Below, one piece after another: positions 1 through 10,199 of a DNA stretch of 64,000 bases. Below the pieces are notes generated by a model. It worked only from the letters and a program-made list of their open reading frames with translations, was not told where the DNA came from and ran no database searches. The number at the start of each line of letters is the position of its first letter. The first letter of the stretch is position 1. Position numbers and translations under genes: made by a program. The stretch comes from Melanopsichium pennsylvanicum (Eukaryota > Basidiomycota > Ustilaginomycetes > Ustilaginales). Location of the stretch: NCBI GenBank assembly GCA_900208305.1, contig OAPG01000001.1, positions 1,798,001-1,862,000 on the forward strand. The letters run 5' to 3'.

Positions 1-2116
1 AAAACAACGGTGAATCCGTCCTCGCTCTCCTCATCTCCTCAATTCGTTGCAATCCATTCCGAGCTTCGTCGTCTGCTTTGACCACCCCTGTGGCCTCCGA
101 AATCGACACATTTCGAAGCGATTGTGTCGTCACATCCTTACATGGAAGCAGTCCTTGCTGCTGCTTGGACGGCGACTCGGGTTCCTGCTTGACCCTGGTA
201 AACCTCTCGGCCTCGACACTACCCCGCGTTGGTAATGAGGCTGTCTGTTCAAATGTAGTAGCTGCAAACGCAACCCGCTTTCGTGCAGAGACAGCTTTCG
301 TCCTTGCATGAGCAGATCGAGCCCAAATACTCCACAATCTGCGCAGATCCAGCGCTGCAGGTTTGCGAGGCTTCAACATGTGCTTTGCCAATTTAGCCGC
401 TCGGTGTTTGCGTGCTAGGTAAACTCGGCGGTCATAGGCCGTTTCAATGCACGAGGCCGCGGCGGCTGCCTTGGTGAGATACCGGACTAGGCGCGGTACG
501 CAGACGCGCGGAGTGGCGGTGTGAATGCTTGAATGCAATTGCTTGCGGAGCGCGACATAGTCCTTTCGCTTCTCACGAGGGAAGAACCCTGCTGCTGTGT
601 CCGACTGACTCGATGGTGCCGATCGTGCGATGTCTTCATTCAGCGCGTGAACATTCTCGTTGGCGATCAAAGGTGGATAATGAGCAGCGCTCAAGAAGCC
701 CCATCGAGCCCAGGGGACAGGACTTGTCGAGGACAGCGCTGCGGCTTGCGTCGCATTTGCCCGTGGGTCAGCTTTTGCTATCGCGCGACGGGCGAGCCAG
801 CGCAGCCGGCGTGAGGTGTGAACCGAGAGGAAGTGCGTTTCGTGCTTGTATGGCAAACCTGCCTCGTCTGCTAGGGGAAGGCAGGCAGCGTCCGACAGCG
901 CGAAAGGCTTGGCAGGTAGCCCTTCTTGAGTTTCGGTCTTGACCTGCATGGCACCACTAGACTCGCCAATTATCGGTGTCACATCCTCTGTGAGAGGATC
1001 CATCCGAGGACAGCCTCGCTTCTTTGGCATGCGCACTTTTCTATCGAGAAAAAGGGTATCTGGCTTCTTCTTCTTCTTCTTCTTCTTCGGCTCGGGCGGG
1101 GCCTTCCGTCTCGAGGGCATTTTGGGATTAATCTGGTCTTCTGACGCCAGCCATTTCTTCTGCAGGAGCTTCTTTGCGCCCATCTCTTTCGAGATTGCGA
1201 TTGATGGTCGATCGAATGCAGGGGTGCATTGTTCTTCGGGCAGCTGAGAATTTGACGTGCTCGTCTGCTGTTGCTCAGGTGGGCGCTGCGCTGCTGAGCT
1301 TGTTGAGGCGATTGAACTCGTTGCGGCAATTTGCCGAGGGGTATATTGTTGCGACCATGCCTCCGTCAACGGAGCTGTAATGACTGGCTGCATCTGCTGT
1401 GGAGATGATGTATAGAGTTGAGGCTGTGAAAAAGTGACCGAAGTGGTGAAGCCGGGGTATGCCACTGCGGGCATTAGGCCGGTCGACATTACGGGTTGCG
1501 TCCACGTTACGGATTGGCCTGGCATCGGAGTCATGCCGATCGTCGGAGAAGGGACTTGGTAGGGAGCCTGAGGATAAGAGTAATACGCTACGCTCCCTGG
1601 TTGCGGTATGCTGACTGAATGCGGTGGAGCAGCATTGTGTATCGATTGGCTTCGCACGACTCTTTCTACGTTCCAGTCATGCGCCGTATGCTGTTCCTGT
1701 GCGCGCGCCTTGCCTTTGACGTTCGAGAAGCTGCCATATCGAGCCAGAGCTTCGAGGGACGAATGTGAGGACCTCGATTGTGGACGTTCGAGCTGATTCG
1801 GCTGCACTTGGGTGGATCGCCATACTTCTGACGATGATATGGCCTTGCCCGCGGAATGCTGTCGTGAGAGCGAATATAGGAGCGCATCTTTTCGACTTGT
1901 GTGCGCTTTCCGGTCCAGTCGATATGTTGAGGGTTCTAAGGATGTTCCCCGCGAAAGAGTGGTAGGTAAATGAGGTGCCTTGGACGACTCGGCGAGCGGG
2001 CTTGATGGGGGAAGGGTATCCGCGCTTGGGCTGGCATCCGTCCGTGGTGCCGAGGGTCTAGAGAAGAGACGTCTGTATGCTCTCTCAAATTCGTCGTCGA
2101 CGTCTCGGACGCTCAT
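1..2116 (-). CDS. Large hypothetical disordered protein, C-terminally truncated by window edge
   Basis: An uninterrupted minus-strand frame runs from an ATG at 2116 to base 1 with no stop, at least 705 codons, so the 3' end lies outside the window. The protein begins MSVRDVDDEFERAYRRLF and continues through Ser/Pro/Gln-rich low complexity, including a Tyr/Pro/Gln-rich stretch around 1400-1600. Near residues 330-345 there is a run of eight lysines (the AAG repeat at about 1065-1089), followed by a basic Lys/Arg-rich patch. The downstream half is Ala/Arg-rich and probably helical. I do not recognise a family. The basic patches would suit a nuclear or nucleic-acid-associated protein, but that is inference. 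The frame stays open upstream of the ATG to about 2198, where a TGA ends it. A 5' intron with an acceptor near 2164 is therefore possible, and the true start could be further upstream. Sustained openness over 2.1 kb with codon-like composition is the main evidence that it is real. Confidence 0.72.
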   Translation of the reverse strand, partial: MSVRDVDDEFERAYRRLFSRPSAPRTDASPSADTLPPSSPLAESSKAPHLPTTLSRGTSLEPSTYRLDRKAHTSRKDALLYSLSRQHSAGKAISSSEVWRSTQVQPNQLERPQSRSSHSSLEALARYGSFSNVKGKARAQEQHTAHDWNVERVVRSQSIHNAAPPHSVSIPQPGSVAYYSYPQAPYQVPSPTIGMTPMPGQSVTWTQPVMSTGLMPAVAYPGFTTSVTFSQPQLYTSSPQQMQPVITAPLTEAWSQQYTPRQIAATSSIASTSSAAQRPPEQQQTSTSNSQLPEEQCTPAFDRPSIAISKEMGAKKLLQKKWLASEDQINPKMPSRRKAPPEPKKKKKKKKPDTLFLDRKVRMPKKRGCPRMDPLTEDVTPIIGESSGAMQVKTETQEGLPAKPFALSDAACLPLADEAGLPYKHETHFLSVHTSRRLRWLARRAIAKADPRANATQAAALSSTSPVPWARWGFLSAAHYPPLIANENVHALNEDIARSAPSSQSDTAAGFFPREKRKDYVALRKQLHSSIHTATPRVCVPRLVRYLTKAAAAASCIETAYDRRVYLARKHRAAKLAKHMLKPRKPAALDLRRLWSIWARSAHARTKAVSARKRVAFAATTFEQTASLPTRGSVEAERFTRVKQEPESPSKQQQGLLPCKDVTTQSLRNVSISEATGVVKADDEARNGLQRIEEMRRARTDSPLF

Positions 2117-3132
2117 GGTGACAGAAGTTTGGAATCCTGTGATGCGGATCTCATCCTCGCTCAGCTTGTCGCACAAAGCGTGACTCGGATGTACCCGTCA
2201 AGATGTCATGAGGAGTAGAACAATCTCAGTCGACCCAATGCGCAGAACGGAATGTAGTCGCAGAACGGAATGTAGTCGCAAGGGAACAAAGGATGACGGT
2301 CGTGGCGCAGCCGGAGCTCTTTGATGGTGTGACCATGTGAAGTGCTGGGTTTGTGAGCTTGACTTTGCAAAAAGTCACACAATCCTTGGCAGTAACGCGC
2401 TTTCTCAAGATTTCGGGGCCCTTGAAGCCTCTTCCCAACCCCTCCCTGACCGCGACGCGTATAATCTCACTACCACTTTGCATGTGCAGGTACAGTAAAT
2501 TAGTTTCTCTGCTTCAACGTCATAAGCTCATGAGCTCTTTGGCTCGCAGTACCTCAACACTAGACGTATCACGCTTTGTACACTTCTAATCGCCTTACTG
2601 GAATCATCCAACGCAGCACTTGGTACAGTTGACACTGCAGGTTTTTTTTTGGGAACATAATAGTATATGAGATTGCTGCGGACTCTTTGTGAGCCTTCTG
2701 ATGCTGCGATATGGTGTGGTGATTCTTTTGTGGAGAACAGGGAAGACATTCACAGGGTGTGTGTGAATGAGAGGGGAGAAATATGCGGAGACAAGAGTGC
2801 GGGAAACAGACTCATCCTTGGTTGTTGGCAAATGAGCACCAATCGACCTTTTTGATCGTGAAAGCCTTGTGTCCTGAGGAGTACAGGGCTGGCAAAAGGG
2901 GGACAGGAGTGTAAACGCTAGAGAGATGTGTCGAAGCTCCACGGATCAGGATAGCCGCTAAGACACCCTCCACCAACGATTGTGCAAAGACAGCTTCATA
3001 CAGCTAGGTCGACGACTCTTCATCGCCGCATGAAGAAAAAGTACAAAAGGGATCCCGAAAAGGTTGCGGGCCGTAAAAAAGAGACGTCGTCCACAGCTGC
3101 GCCGCCTGTATGTTGCTGAACACGAACACCTT
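2117..3132. other. Intergenic, about 1 kb
   Basis: This stretch lies between the start of the large hypothetical gene and the stop of RPS5. I see no convincing gene. A short open stretch on the minus strand at 2226-2483 begins with ATG and could be an upstream exon of the hypothetical gene, but I found no donor/acceptor pair that clearly joins them. It contains the 18-bp tandem duplication listed separately and a single TACAGTAAAT-type site near 2491. Confidence 0.5.
2241..2276. repeat. 18-bp tandem duplication (2 copies)
   Basis: The unit CGCAGAACGGAATGTAGT is present twice head to tail with no mismatches and is followed by a partial third copy (CGCA). It lies just upstream of the hypothetical gene at the left edge. 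Confidence 0.9.
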
Positions 3133-4811
3133 TTAACGATTGGATCGGGCAACACGCTCCATCTCGTCCCGCTTCTTGATGGCGTACGAGTTGGAAGAAC
3201 CCTTGGCAGCGTTAATGAGCTCGTCAGCGAGACACTCGGCAATCGACTTGACGTTGCGGAAGGCCGACTCTCGGGTACCGGTGGTGAGCAGAGTGATGGC
3301 GGTGTTGACACGTCGGAGAGGCGAAACATCGACAGCCTGGCGACGGACGGTACCGGCAGAGCCAATACGGGTGGAGTCTTCACGGGGACCAGTGTTGATG
3401 ATGGCGTCAACGAGGATCTGGATAGGGTTGGCGTCAGTGAGAAGGTTGATGATCTCGAAGGCGTGGGCGACAATGCGGACGGCCATGAGCTTCTTGCCGT
3501 TGTTGCGACCGTGCATCATGAGCGAGTTGACGAGACGCTCAACAATGGGGGTCTGGGCCTTCTTGAAGGCCTTGTTCTGGTAACGACCAGCGGTGTGAGG
3601 GGTGTAGACGGCATTGCGGAGAGCGATGTAGTCAGTGAGGGAGATGTCCTTAACCTCGACCTCTTGGGCGCTGTTTCGAATGCAAGATAGGAGTAGAGAG
3701 GTGAGATGAAAGTCAGTCATCTTTGCTGGCGAGAGACGGCAAGTCAGGTTGCATATCGAGCTTCGACAAAAGCAGCAGACCAAAACACGAGTAACGATCC
3801 GCACTTTCTACGCCGATTCCAGTGCCTCTGCAGTCCTTGCTTCGTCTGCGATCCAAGCGATCCACATCGATATGCAGGCAAATCTGATATGCCAATCCGT
3901 ATCCCAACAATGCCAGAACTCGCTTTATGCAAGTAACATACTGCGTGCGATCTCCTCTCCTTATAAACCTTCTGACTTAAGATGGAGTCCTTGGATGCTT
4001 GCTTGTTGTGTGTGCTACTTTGTCAAAGCTGATAAGATTTATGCAGATACTTACTCCCACTTTCCGAAAAGGCGAACACCGCCAACCTGGGGGGCGGCGA
4101 CGGCAGCGACGTCCTCTGCAACATTGAAGATAGAATATGCGCGAAGTTTGGCGAATGATGGGTCAAAAGTCAGTAAGCGTGTACTATATATATGCCTTGA
4201 AGAATGCGACGGCGGCCCTCCTTCGCTGGCAAATGCTGCAATGGACGATGAGAATGAGGACCGAATATGCGATGCTGACAAATGCTGCAATGGACGATGA
4301 GAACGAGGAACGAACATGCGATGCTGAAGTGGTATGATTGAGGCAATGCTGGTGACGACCGAAAGTCCTACCTCGAAAGCTGCGCGATCCTTGCTCTACT
4401 TGTTCAGCGATGCTATTCAACAAGACAGGCCGTCTAGTGATACTACACTGACGTCTGGTCAACCCTTCAGCACTGTCGAGCTTAAACTTTCCCTCCATTG
4501 ATGCTGATTCACGACCGCGATTGTTGTGCTGAGCTGTCACGAATTGTAGTTGATGCTGTCGATACGGCCTTCCCTTCTACAACAATCGCTGTCCAAACTC
4601 CTCCCGCGATCACTGTCTGTGTTGCTATTGTTGTCATATTATCATCGTCATACTATCATCATCCTCGTCGTCGTCTTCGTCGTCGTTGGTCATTGCCATT
4701 GCTGCATTTGATTGATCGAAGGAGAGTCGGTGTCGTCGCAATTGTCCGGGTGGTGCTCTGTTTGCTAGAGCTACAGCGAAACTCACTAGGAATTCCAACC
4801 TTGGCAGCCAT
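3133..4811 (-). CDS. RPS5: 40S ribosomal protein S5 (uS7), three exons
   Basis: Cytosolic small-subunit ribosomal protein uS7, which binds the head of the 40S subunit near the mRNA exit. I read three exons: 4787-4811 (25 nt, from ATG to CCTA, donor GTGAGT), 4055-4115 (61 nt, acceptor TTGCAG, donor GTAAGT) and 3133-3670 (acceptor ACAG, stop TAA). Together they give 207 residues. The joined N-terminus reads [18 protein letters not shown] and then [19 protein letters not shown], matching the family pattern K[LF]F.KW..EEVEVKD. The C-terminal part carries the strongly conserved [36 protein letters not shown] and [14 protein letters not shown] blocks and ends in the typical ERVARSNR. The length fits eukaryotic uS7 (about 200-225 residues). 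The introns are large for this genome: 671 bp (intron 1) and 384 bp (intron 2). Intron 1 contains a 49-bp tandem duplication. Confidence 0.96.
4231..4328. repeat. 49-bp tandem duplication inside RPS5 intron 1
   Basis: Two adjacent copies starting AAATGCTGCAATGGACGATG (4231-4279 and 4280-4328) differ at only a few positions. They lie in the first intron of the ribosomal protein gene. The plus-strand sequence is purine-rich; no coding role is apparent. Confidence 0.85.
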
Positions 4812-6007
4812 GATGTGTGATGTCGATACGTCTTTTGTCCACGAAAGGGAACAAAAAGTCAAGAGGAAATGAAGGGTCTTGAAGAGGTGGTTGGTGGAAG
4901 TGCAGCTGATGGTGATCTCGAAGTCCAACTCTAGGCCTGGCTGGCTGGCTGATTGAGTAACTGGCCTGGACTGACTGACTTGAGTGACTGGCTCGTTCGG
5001 CGGTGATGAATCTCGCTACCGACCGGCAGTTTGAATGACTGACTCTGGGTGAACTTGATAGCTTCGCCAATTGAAACAGCTCCACTGGCTCGCCAACTGC
5101 CTGGAGATGCCTGGCTGCTGCAATGTCGCTAATCTCGAATCGGCCAGCTGCAAACGCCAGGCTCAGCATGTCGCGCTCTGCAACCGGAAAGAGAACTCAT
5201 CGAATCGAATCCGCCCATGCACTTCCTAACGACGACTACAAATTCTAAACACTAACCATTCTTCAATTTCAAAATCTTTTACCCAAACGCGTACGGTCTT
5301 TGTCAAGATTAGACCTTTTTTGAAGCTTCATTTCAAATTAGAATTTCGAGCAGTAGAGCAATCTTAATCACATGATATTTCGAAAGCTCGGCCGAGGTAT
5401 GTTTTAGAAAACCCGAACGCACCAACATCGGGGACTTCACCGTCTCAGAAGTTGTTCCATCGGCCCGATTATAGCAACAGCAAGGCCGCTCTAAATCAGG
5501 CACGGACTTTGAGATTATTGCTTGACTGCTGTAACAAACTTCGCAGACCTCATTTCTCAGGCCAAAGAGAGATCAATGCCAATCCTTGCGACCTCGTGTC
5601 AGCTAGGAGACGCGAGACGCGGCCACAAGTGCACATACATCTTTAACGCAATCTCAGGCAAAGTGAAGGGTGGTATTATACTGTCTTGCTTCCTGAAATA
5701 AAATGAGAGAAATACTTATACAGATCGAACACAGTGTTAATCGTGATTGGGCTCCGGCAGGGCGGTGAAGCTAGCGTTCTACTAATACACTACAATTTAG
5801 GCTAAAGATGCGTCGTAGAGACAATGATGGCGAGGGCGTGTTGATCCGCCGAGTGATTCGGGTGAATGCAGGTCATGAAACTCTGCATCACTTCCTTGAA
5901 AAGGTCCTGACACGCTTGCACCAAGGCGACCTAGTTGAGTAGAAGCTGACGGTCGCTTCAAGTTCTACGACACTAAGTCGAAAGCGCTACCAAAATACAA
6001 ACATGCT
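4812..6007. other. Intergenic: RPS5 promoter side and TBL1 3' flank
   Basis: This holds the upstream region of RPS5 (from 4812) and the 3' flank of the TBL1-like gene. The segment 4930-5060 is rich in short GACTGACT/GGCTGGCT-type simple repeats. No gene or structured RNA was recognised. I could not identify a canonical ribosomal-protein promoter box with confidence. Confidence 0.5.
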
Positions 6008-8620
6008 TCAAACACCACCGCGAGCTTGCTTCTTCGGAGGCTTGTCGCTGTTAGCGTCCGCCTCGGCCTTGGGCTCGACGGGTGGGGGCACTTTGAAGGC
6101 GGTAGTAGACTCGACAGCGTCGAGATCGGCCAGGTACAGGATAGTCAACTTGCGATCAGCTTGTGCAATGGCGAGCTGATGGCGTTTCGCCAAAAGACCG
6201 GATTGTTCTGCCTCGAGCCTGTCGCCATCCTCCGGCTTAGTCTCGACGGTGTCTCGCATGTCCTTCCAGGCGATGTCAAAGATGGCACCTCCTCCAAGGT
6301 ACTGTTGTACAAGGGCCCCATTGTCAACGCGCGAGATGATAACCTTCTTATCGATGCCGCCTGTTGCCAAATATCGAGCGTCAGGGCTGAATCGCAGAGT
6401 GTATACATTGTCTTCGTGCGCGTCAATGACTCGCAAACAGTCGCCGTTATCGGCGTTCCACAGTCGGGCGGTCCAGTCGAAGGAGCTGGTTGCCAGCATT
6501 CTCGGCTGGTCCGGGTTTACTGAGCCAGGACCGGTTGAGCACCACGCAAGAGCGTACAGTTCCTTGGAGTGACCGGTAAGCGTAAGACGCAGACCTTTAT
6601 GAGCACCTTTGCCAGTGGTCGAGAGAAGAGTGTTGGAAGAGTTTGACGCTGTGCCCAACTGACAGTTGTTCCCTGGTGCTGGTGAAGCGCGCTCTTTAAC
6701 AGTCGAAGCGAGTGTTGGTGCTGCGCTGCCGCCGACGGATCCAGGTGTTGGGCGATCTTTTTCGCGTTCGCGGTCGGTGTTGCTGTCTTCTGCGGAGCGC
6801 TGCATGGTTTCCTCGTCCACATCCATCCCATCCAGATGTGCGCTTCCTCCGCGGCGCTGCGATGCTCGCTTTCGCAAAGTGTCTCCTGCAGAGTTAGCAG
6901 CACTGGCCGCAGATCCACCTGCTCCACCAGCGCCAATGTCAAGCGCCCAGATCTTGGCTGTCGTGTCGTCCGAAACCGAGGCCAAAAGCGTCTGAGAAGG
7001 ATCGAATCGGATCGCATTGACCTCGTCTGTGTGTCCCTTGAACGACTTGACCGGCTTTGGCTCGCCAAGCTTGCACAGGTTGATGCTGTTGTCGGCTGAG
7101 CACGTTGCAAAGTACGTGTCTGCCACGGACGGGCTCAGACCGTGCGGCATGGGAGGGGGAGCATCCGAAGTGGATTTGGGCTTCAGCGAACCATCAGCAG
7201 TCGAGAGCCATTCAACATCCAAGACGCTGTCGGTGTGGAGCGAGAATGTATGCCTGGGTTTGCCGCTGTTGAGATCCCAGACAATGATGGTGCCGTCCGC
7301 ACTTCCCGTAAGAAGCATATTGCCCTTACGATTCCAACGAACGCTGATGACAGCGCCTTGATGCATAGACATGACCAGATGAAGGTCACCCTGCGGAGTC
7401 CAAAGGCGAACGATACCATCGTACGAGCCCGAGGCGAGCAGCGTCCCGTCCGGGTTCCAATCCAACGTTGAAATATCCTTACTCTGGGTCGCTGGAAGGT
7501 GCTTGCAGATGGTGGGCGCATCCGGTGTCTCGCCTGCCTTATCAGGCACTTCCCAGATGCGCACGGTGGCATCACCGCCTCCTGACGCCAGCATATTGGG
7601 CACGGTCGGGTTCCACGCAGAGATAAAGACTTCGCCCGTGTGACCTGCCAGAGTGGTGATCTGCCCATCTTTTACAAAATTGTTGCCCTTAGGTTGCGGT
7701 ATTGGTGCCTTTGGGTCTTTTCCCTTGTCTCCACGTTTCTTGTTCCCCTCTCCGTTTTCACCCGCCGTCAACTTTCCGCCTTTCTTCTTCTTGCTGCTGC
7801 TGTTGTCCTTATCCTTGCTTCGTTGCTCGTTTGGTGTCTTCTTCTCCACACTCGGTGACGCTGAACGCGACTGGACTTCCCCATTGCGACGATCCTTGCG
7901 TGAGGTCGTGTGCTCGTCCGCTTCTCGTCGCGCCTCCGAAGTGGATGCACCGTCTGCCTTGTCTTCTGCTTCGGCTCTGCGCACGCGCTTGTCTTCACGG
8001 TCGGCATCAACGCAGGTCACCGACGCTGATGCTTTGCGCTTGGCATCCTTTGACTTGGACACAGATGAATTGTCTTCCTCTTCCATGGCATCTTCGAGCT
8101 TCTTCTTAGAGGAAGAAGCCACTTTGGACGTGCGATCGTGCGTCTCGTTGCGGAGAGAGGATAGTTGGACCGGTGCTTTGCTACTATGGACCCCATTCAC
8201 AGTCTTGTCGACGGAAGCCGGACGTGCTGGCGTTTGCGTTGCTGCCTCCTTGTGCTCAGGCCGGGATTGCTGAGCTGCAAACGGATTGGGTTCTGGTGAG
8301 AGCCTTGTTGGCTCGGCAGGTGGAGGTGTTGGTCGAGACTTGCCATCACAGACGTGTGGTGGACCAACCAAGCGTATTGTAGAGGAGCATGGCTTCTCTG
8401 TACCGTCCTCTTGGATGTGTGCCTCTACAGAGGCATAGATGAGGCCCTTCTGAAGGAAGCGAACTAGCTGTCCTGGCTCGACGATGGCTTCCTTGGATAA
8501 GGATGAATCATCTAGGCGAGATTCGTGCCGTAGGGAGAAGGATGCGTGGTGGAAACCGGACTCCTTGAGATAGTGGTAGACCAACAGGTTGACCTCTGCT
8601 GAGGTGCAAAGCGGTGCCAT
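6008..8620 (-). CDS. TBL1: LisH-WD40 transcriptional corepressor, TBL1/Sif2 family
   Basis: An 870-residue single-exon protein starting at ATG 8620. Residues about 4-36 form a LisH motif (VNLLVYHYLKESGFHHASF), followed by an F-box-like/TBL1 N-terminal segment. Residues about 100-320 are a charged Lys/Ser-rich disordered linker. WD40 repeats begin near residue 325 (LAGHTGEVFISAWNP) and continue to about 845; recognisable blades include SGSYDGIVRLW, TGSADGTIIVWD, SVSDDTTAKIW and TSSFDWTARLW. A roughly 90-residue low-complexity insertion splits the propeller between the fifth and later blades. LisH plus a C-terminal eight-blade propeller is the architecture of TBL1/TBL1XR1 and yeast Sif2, subunits of the NCoR/SMRT and Set3 histone deacetylase complexes. 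A nuclear corepressor role is inferred from the family. It is longer than yeast Sif2 (about 535) because of the linker and insertion. Confidence 0.88.
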   Translation of the reverse strand: MAPLCTSAEVNLLVYHYLKESGFHHASFSLRHESRLDDSSLSKEAIVEPGQLVRFLQKGLIYASVEAHIQEDGTEKPCSSTIRLVGPPHVCDGKSRPTPPPAEPTRLSPEPNPFAAQQSRPEHKEAATQTPARPASVDKTVNGVHSSKAPVQLSSLRNETHDRTSKVASSSKKKLEDAMEEEDNSSVSKSKDAKRKASASVTCVDADREDKRVRRAEAEDKADGASTSEARREADEHTTSRKDRRNGEVQSRSASPSVEKKTPNEQRSKDKDNSSSKKKKGGKLTAGENGEGNKKRGDKGKDPKAPIPQPKGNNFVKDGQITTLAGHTGEVFISAWNPTVPNMLASGGGDATVRIWEVPDKAGETPDAPTICKHLPATQSKDISTLDWNPDGTLLASGSYDGIVRLWTPQGDLHLVMSMHQGAVISVRWNRKGNMLLTGSADGTIIVWDLNSGKPRHTFSLHTDSVLDVEWLSTADGSLKPKSTSDAPPPMPHGLSPSVADTYFATCSADNSINLCKLGEPKPVKSFKGHTDEVNAIRFDPSQTLLASVSDDTTAKIWALDIGAGGAGGSAASAANSAGDTLRKRASQRRGGSAHLDGMDVDEETMQRSAEDSNTDREREKDRPTPGSVGGSAAPTLASTVKERASPAPGNNCQLGTASNSSNTLLSTTGKGAHKGLRLTLTGHSKELYALAWCSTGPGSVNPDQPRMLATSSFDWTARLWNADNGDCLRVIDAHEDNVYTLRFSPDARYLATGGIDKKVIISRVDNGALVQQYLGGGAIFDIAWKDMRDTVETKPEDGDRLEAEQSGLLAKRHQLAIAQADRKLTILYLADLDAVESTTAFKVPPPVEPKAEADANSDKPPKKQARGGV

Positions 8621-10199
8621 GTTTGGACAGAGGGAGGGTCACCTGTGACGGCACGCTGCTTGCTGCGAACGAGCCAATGCCCGCGGACTCTGTAATCTTC
8701 GGTCGGATCTCTTGGCGGGTGAAGCCAGGTCTTGCTCCTATATGAATCGATAAGGAGCCGCAAATTGAGGGATTGGGACTGTCGAATTATCGAGCTAGAT
8801 CGCCAAGTGCGAGTTAAGTATGCGATCGCTCGAGAAGATTGCTGGCGCTTTGCGCTTCGAAAGCGGGCTGAGGTGTCCAGATCGAATTTGTGACGCTGTA
8901 ACTGATTCGCTAAAGAAACGTCAAGATGCTGTGATTTGAGGAAGCAGACGGGTGTCTAGTCGAAACAGACCGATCTTGCTTTGTGCTTAATGAAAGAGAT
9001 AGCAATCACCAAGCAACGAAGGCATCGACTTGTCTGGTTTCACAGTTTGGTCTCCAGGTACCGCTGAGAATGACGATAGCGAAGCTGGGAGACTTGCTAG
9101 CCCAGATGTTAATAGACTGACCGCGGGAAGGGAAGCTGAACCCGGCGAAGGCACTAATTTGGCCCGGCGCTTTTCGAAAGTGGCCGAGCTGCTGGTATCC
9201 AACGGCTTCTTTGAGTTTTGCAAATAGCGTTTTAGAAGCAGTGGGCGGAATCGACGAATGAAGATGGCGCGTTATGGTGACCGGGCAGGACAACAGCAGC
9301 GTGTAGGGGAGAACGCCAAGACGCTGATGGAAGGGTGCTTCTGAGCGAGCGCTATAAAACGGAATGAGTTCAGAGAAACGGCAGCCTAGCAAATCACAAT
9401 GATGACGGAGCTACAACTCTGGAGAGTCGGGCTGGATGGATGTTGTAGGCGTGTGGATGTGGTGAGGCACAAGTACAAGGATGATGGGCGCAAAGAACAG
9501 AGTCGTCGCGTGTAATGATGGTGTAGTGGGATGGAGCCACGTGTTGTGAGCGGGAACCAATGCTGATGATTGTAAAGTCACACAAGAGCCAGTCAGCTGC
9601 TTGCGAGACGGTCCGATGAGAACAAATTATGAGGGAGGGTAGTGCGTTATGTCAACCGACAATAAAGTGGGCTGGCGAGGATGACAATCGTGAGGGAAGG
9701 GAAACTGAGAAAGCCTTCGTAGAGTAGCAGATACTGTGGTTGATAGTGAAGGTGATGAGAGTGAGGGGGAGAATAGGAACGGTCTCAAAGTGAGGATCAA
9801 AAGAGGGAGATGGCGGATGCGACGAGGCATCGAGAAAGGCAAGGCCCGATGGACATCCGAAAGGGGCAGGGAGCCCAAAAGGGCGATGAGACGAGCGCGA
9901 ACTGAATGTGTGGTAAATAGCAGCAACAGAGGCTATAAGTGACCATTCGTGATTGTACATTGTTAATTTTACTGTAATAACGGTGACTGTACCTGTGGTC
10001 GTTGACTCGAAAGCGCGCGTCTGGCTTTGGCTACGCAAACAGTCATAATTACAGAGAGTCCATCCACCAAGCATTCACACTCAGTCACGCTCTCGCTACC
10101 CTGTTTGGTTGCATTTGGTTGAATGTTCCAAGACTTAAACACACTGATCTGGAGCCTTTTCCAGGTGCAAAATTCTTTTTGATTTTTTTTAAATCTTTA
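8621..10199. other. Intergenic, CpG-normal flank upstream of TBL1-like gene
   Basis: About 1.6 kb between the TBL1-like start and the CpG-poor island. Base composition resembles the rest of the window, with many TCG/CGA words. There is a TATAAAA-like box at about 9353-9359 on the plus strand and a pyrimidine-rich minus strand at 9630-9930. Only short open frames without family resemblance are present; I do not support a gene here. Confidence 0.5.

Noticed and set aside
3671..4786. Intron-encoded C/D-box snoRNA in RPS5
   Set aside because: A GATGATGA-like C box near 4650 on the minus strand has no D box at suitable distance; the evidence is too weak to call.
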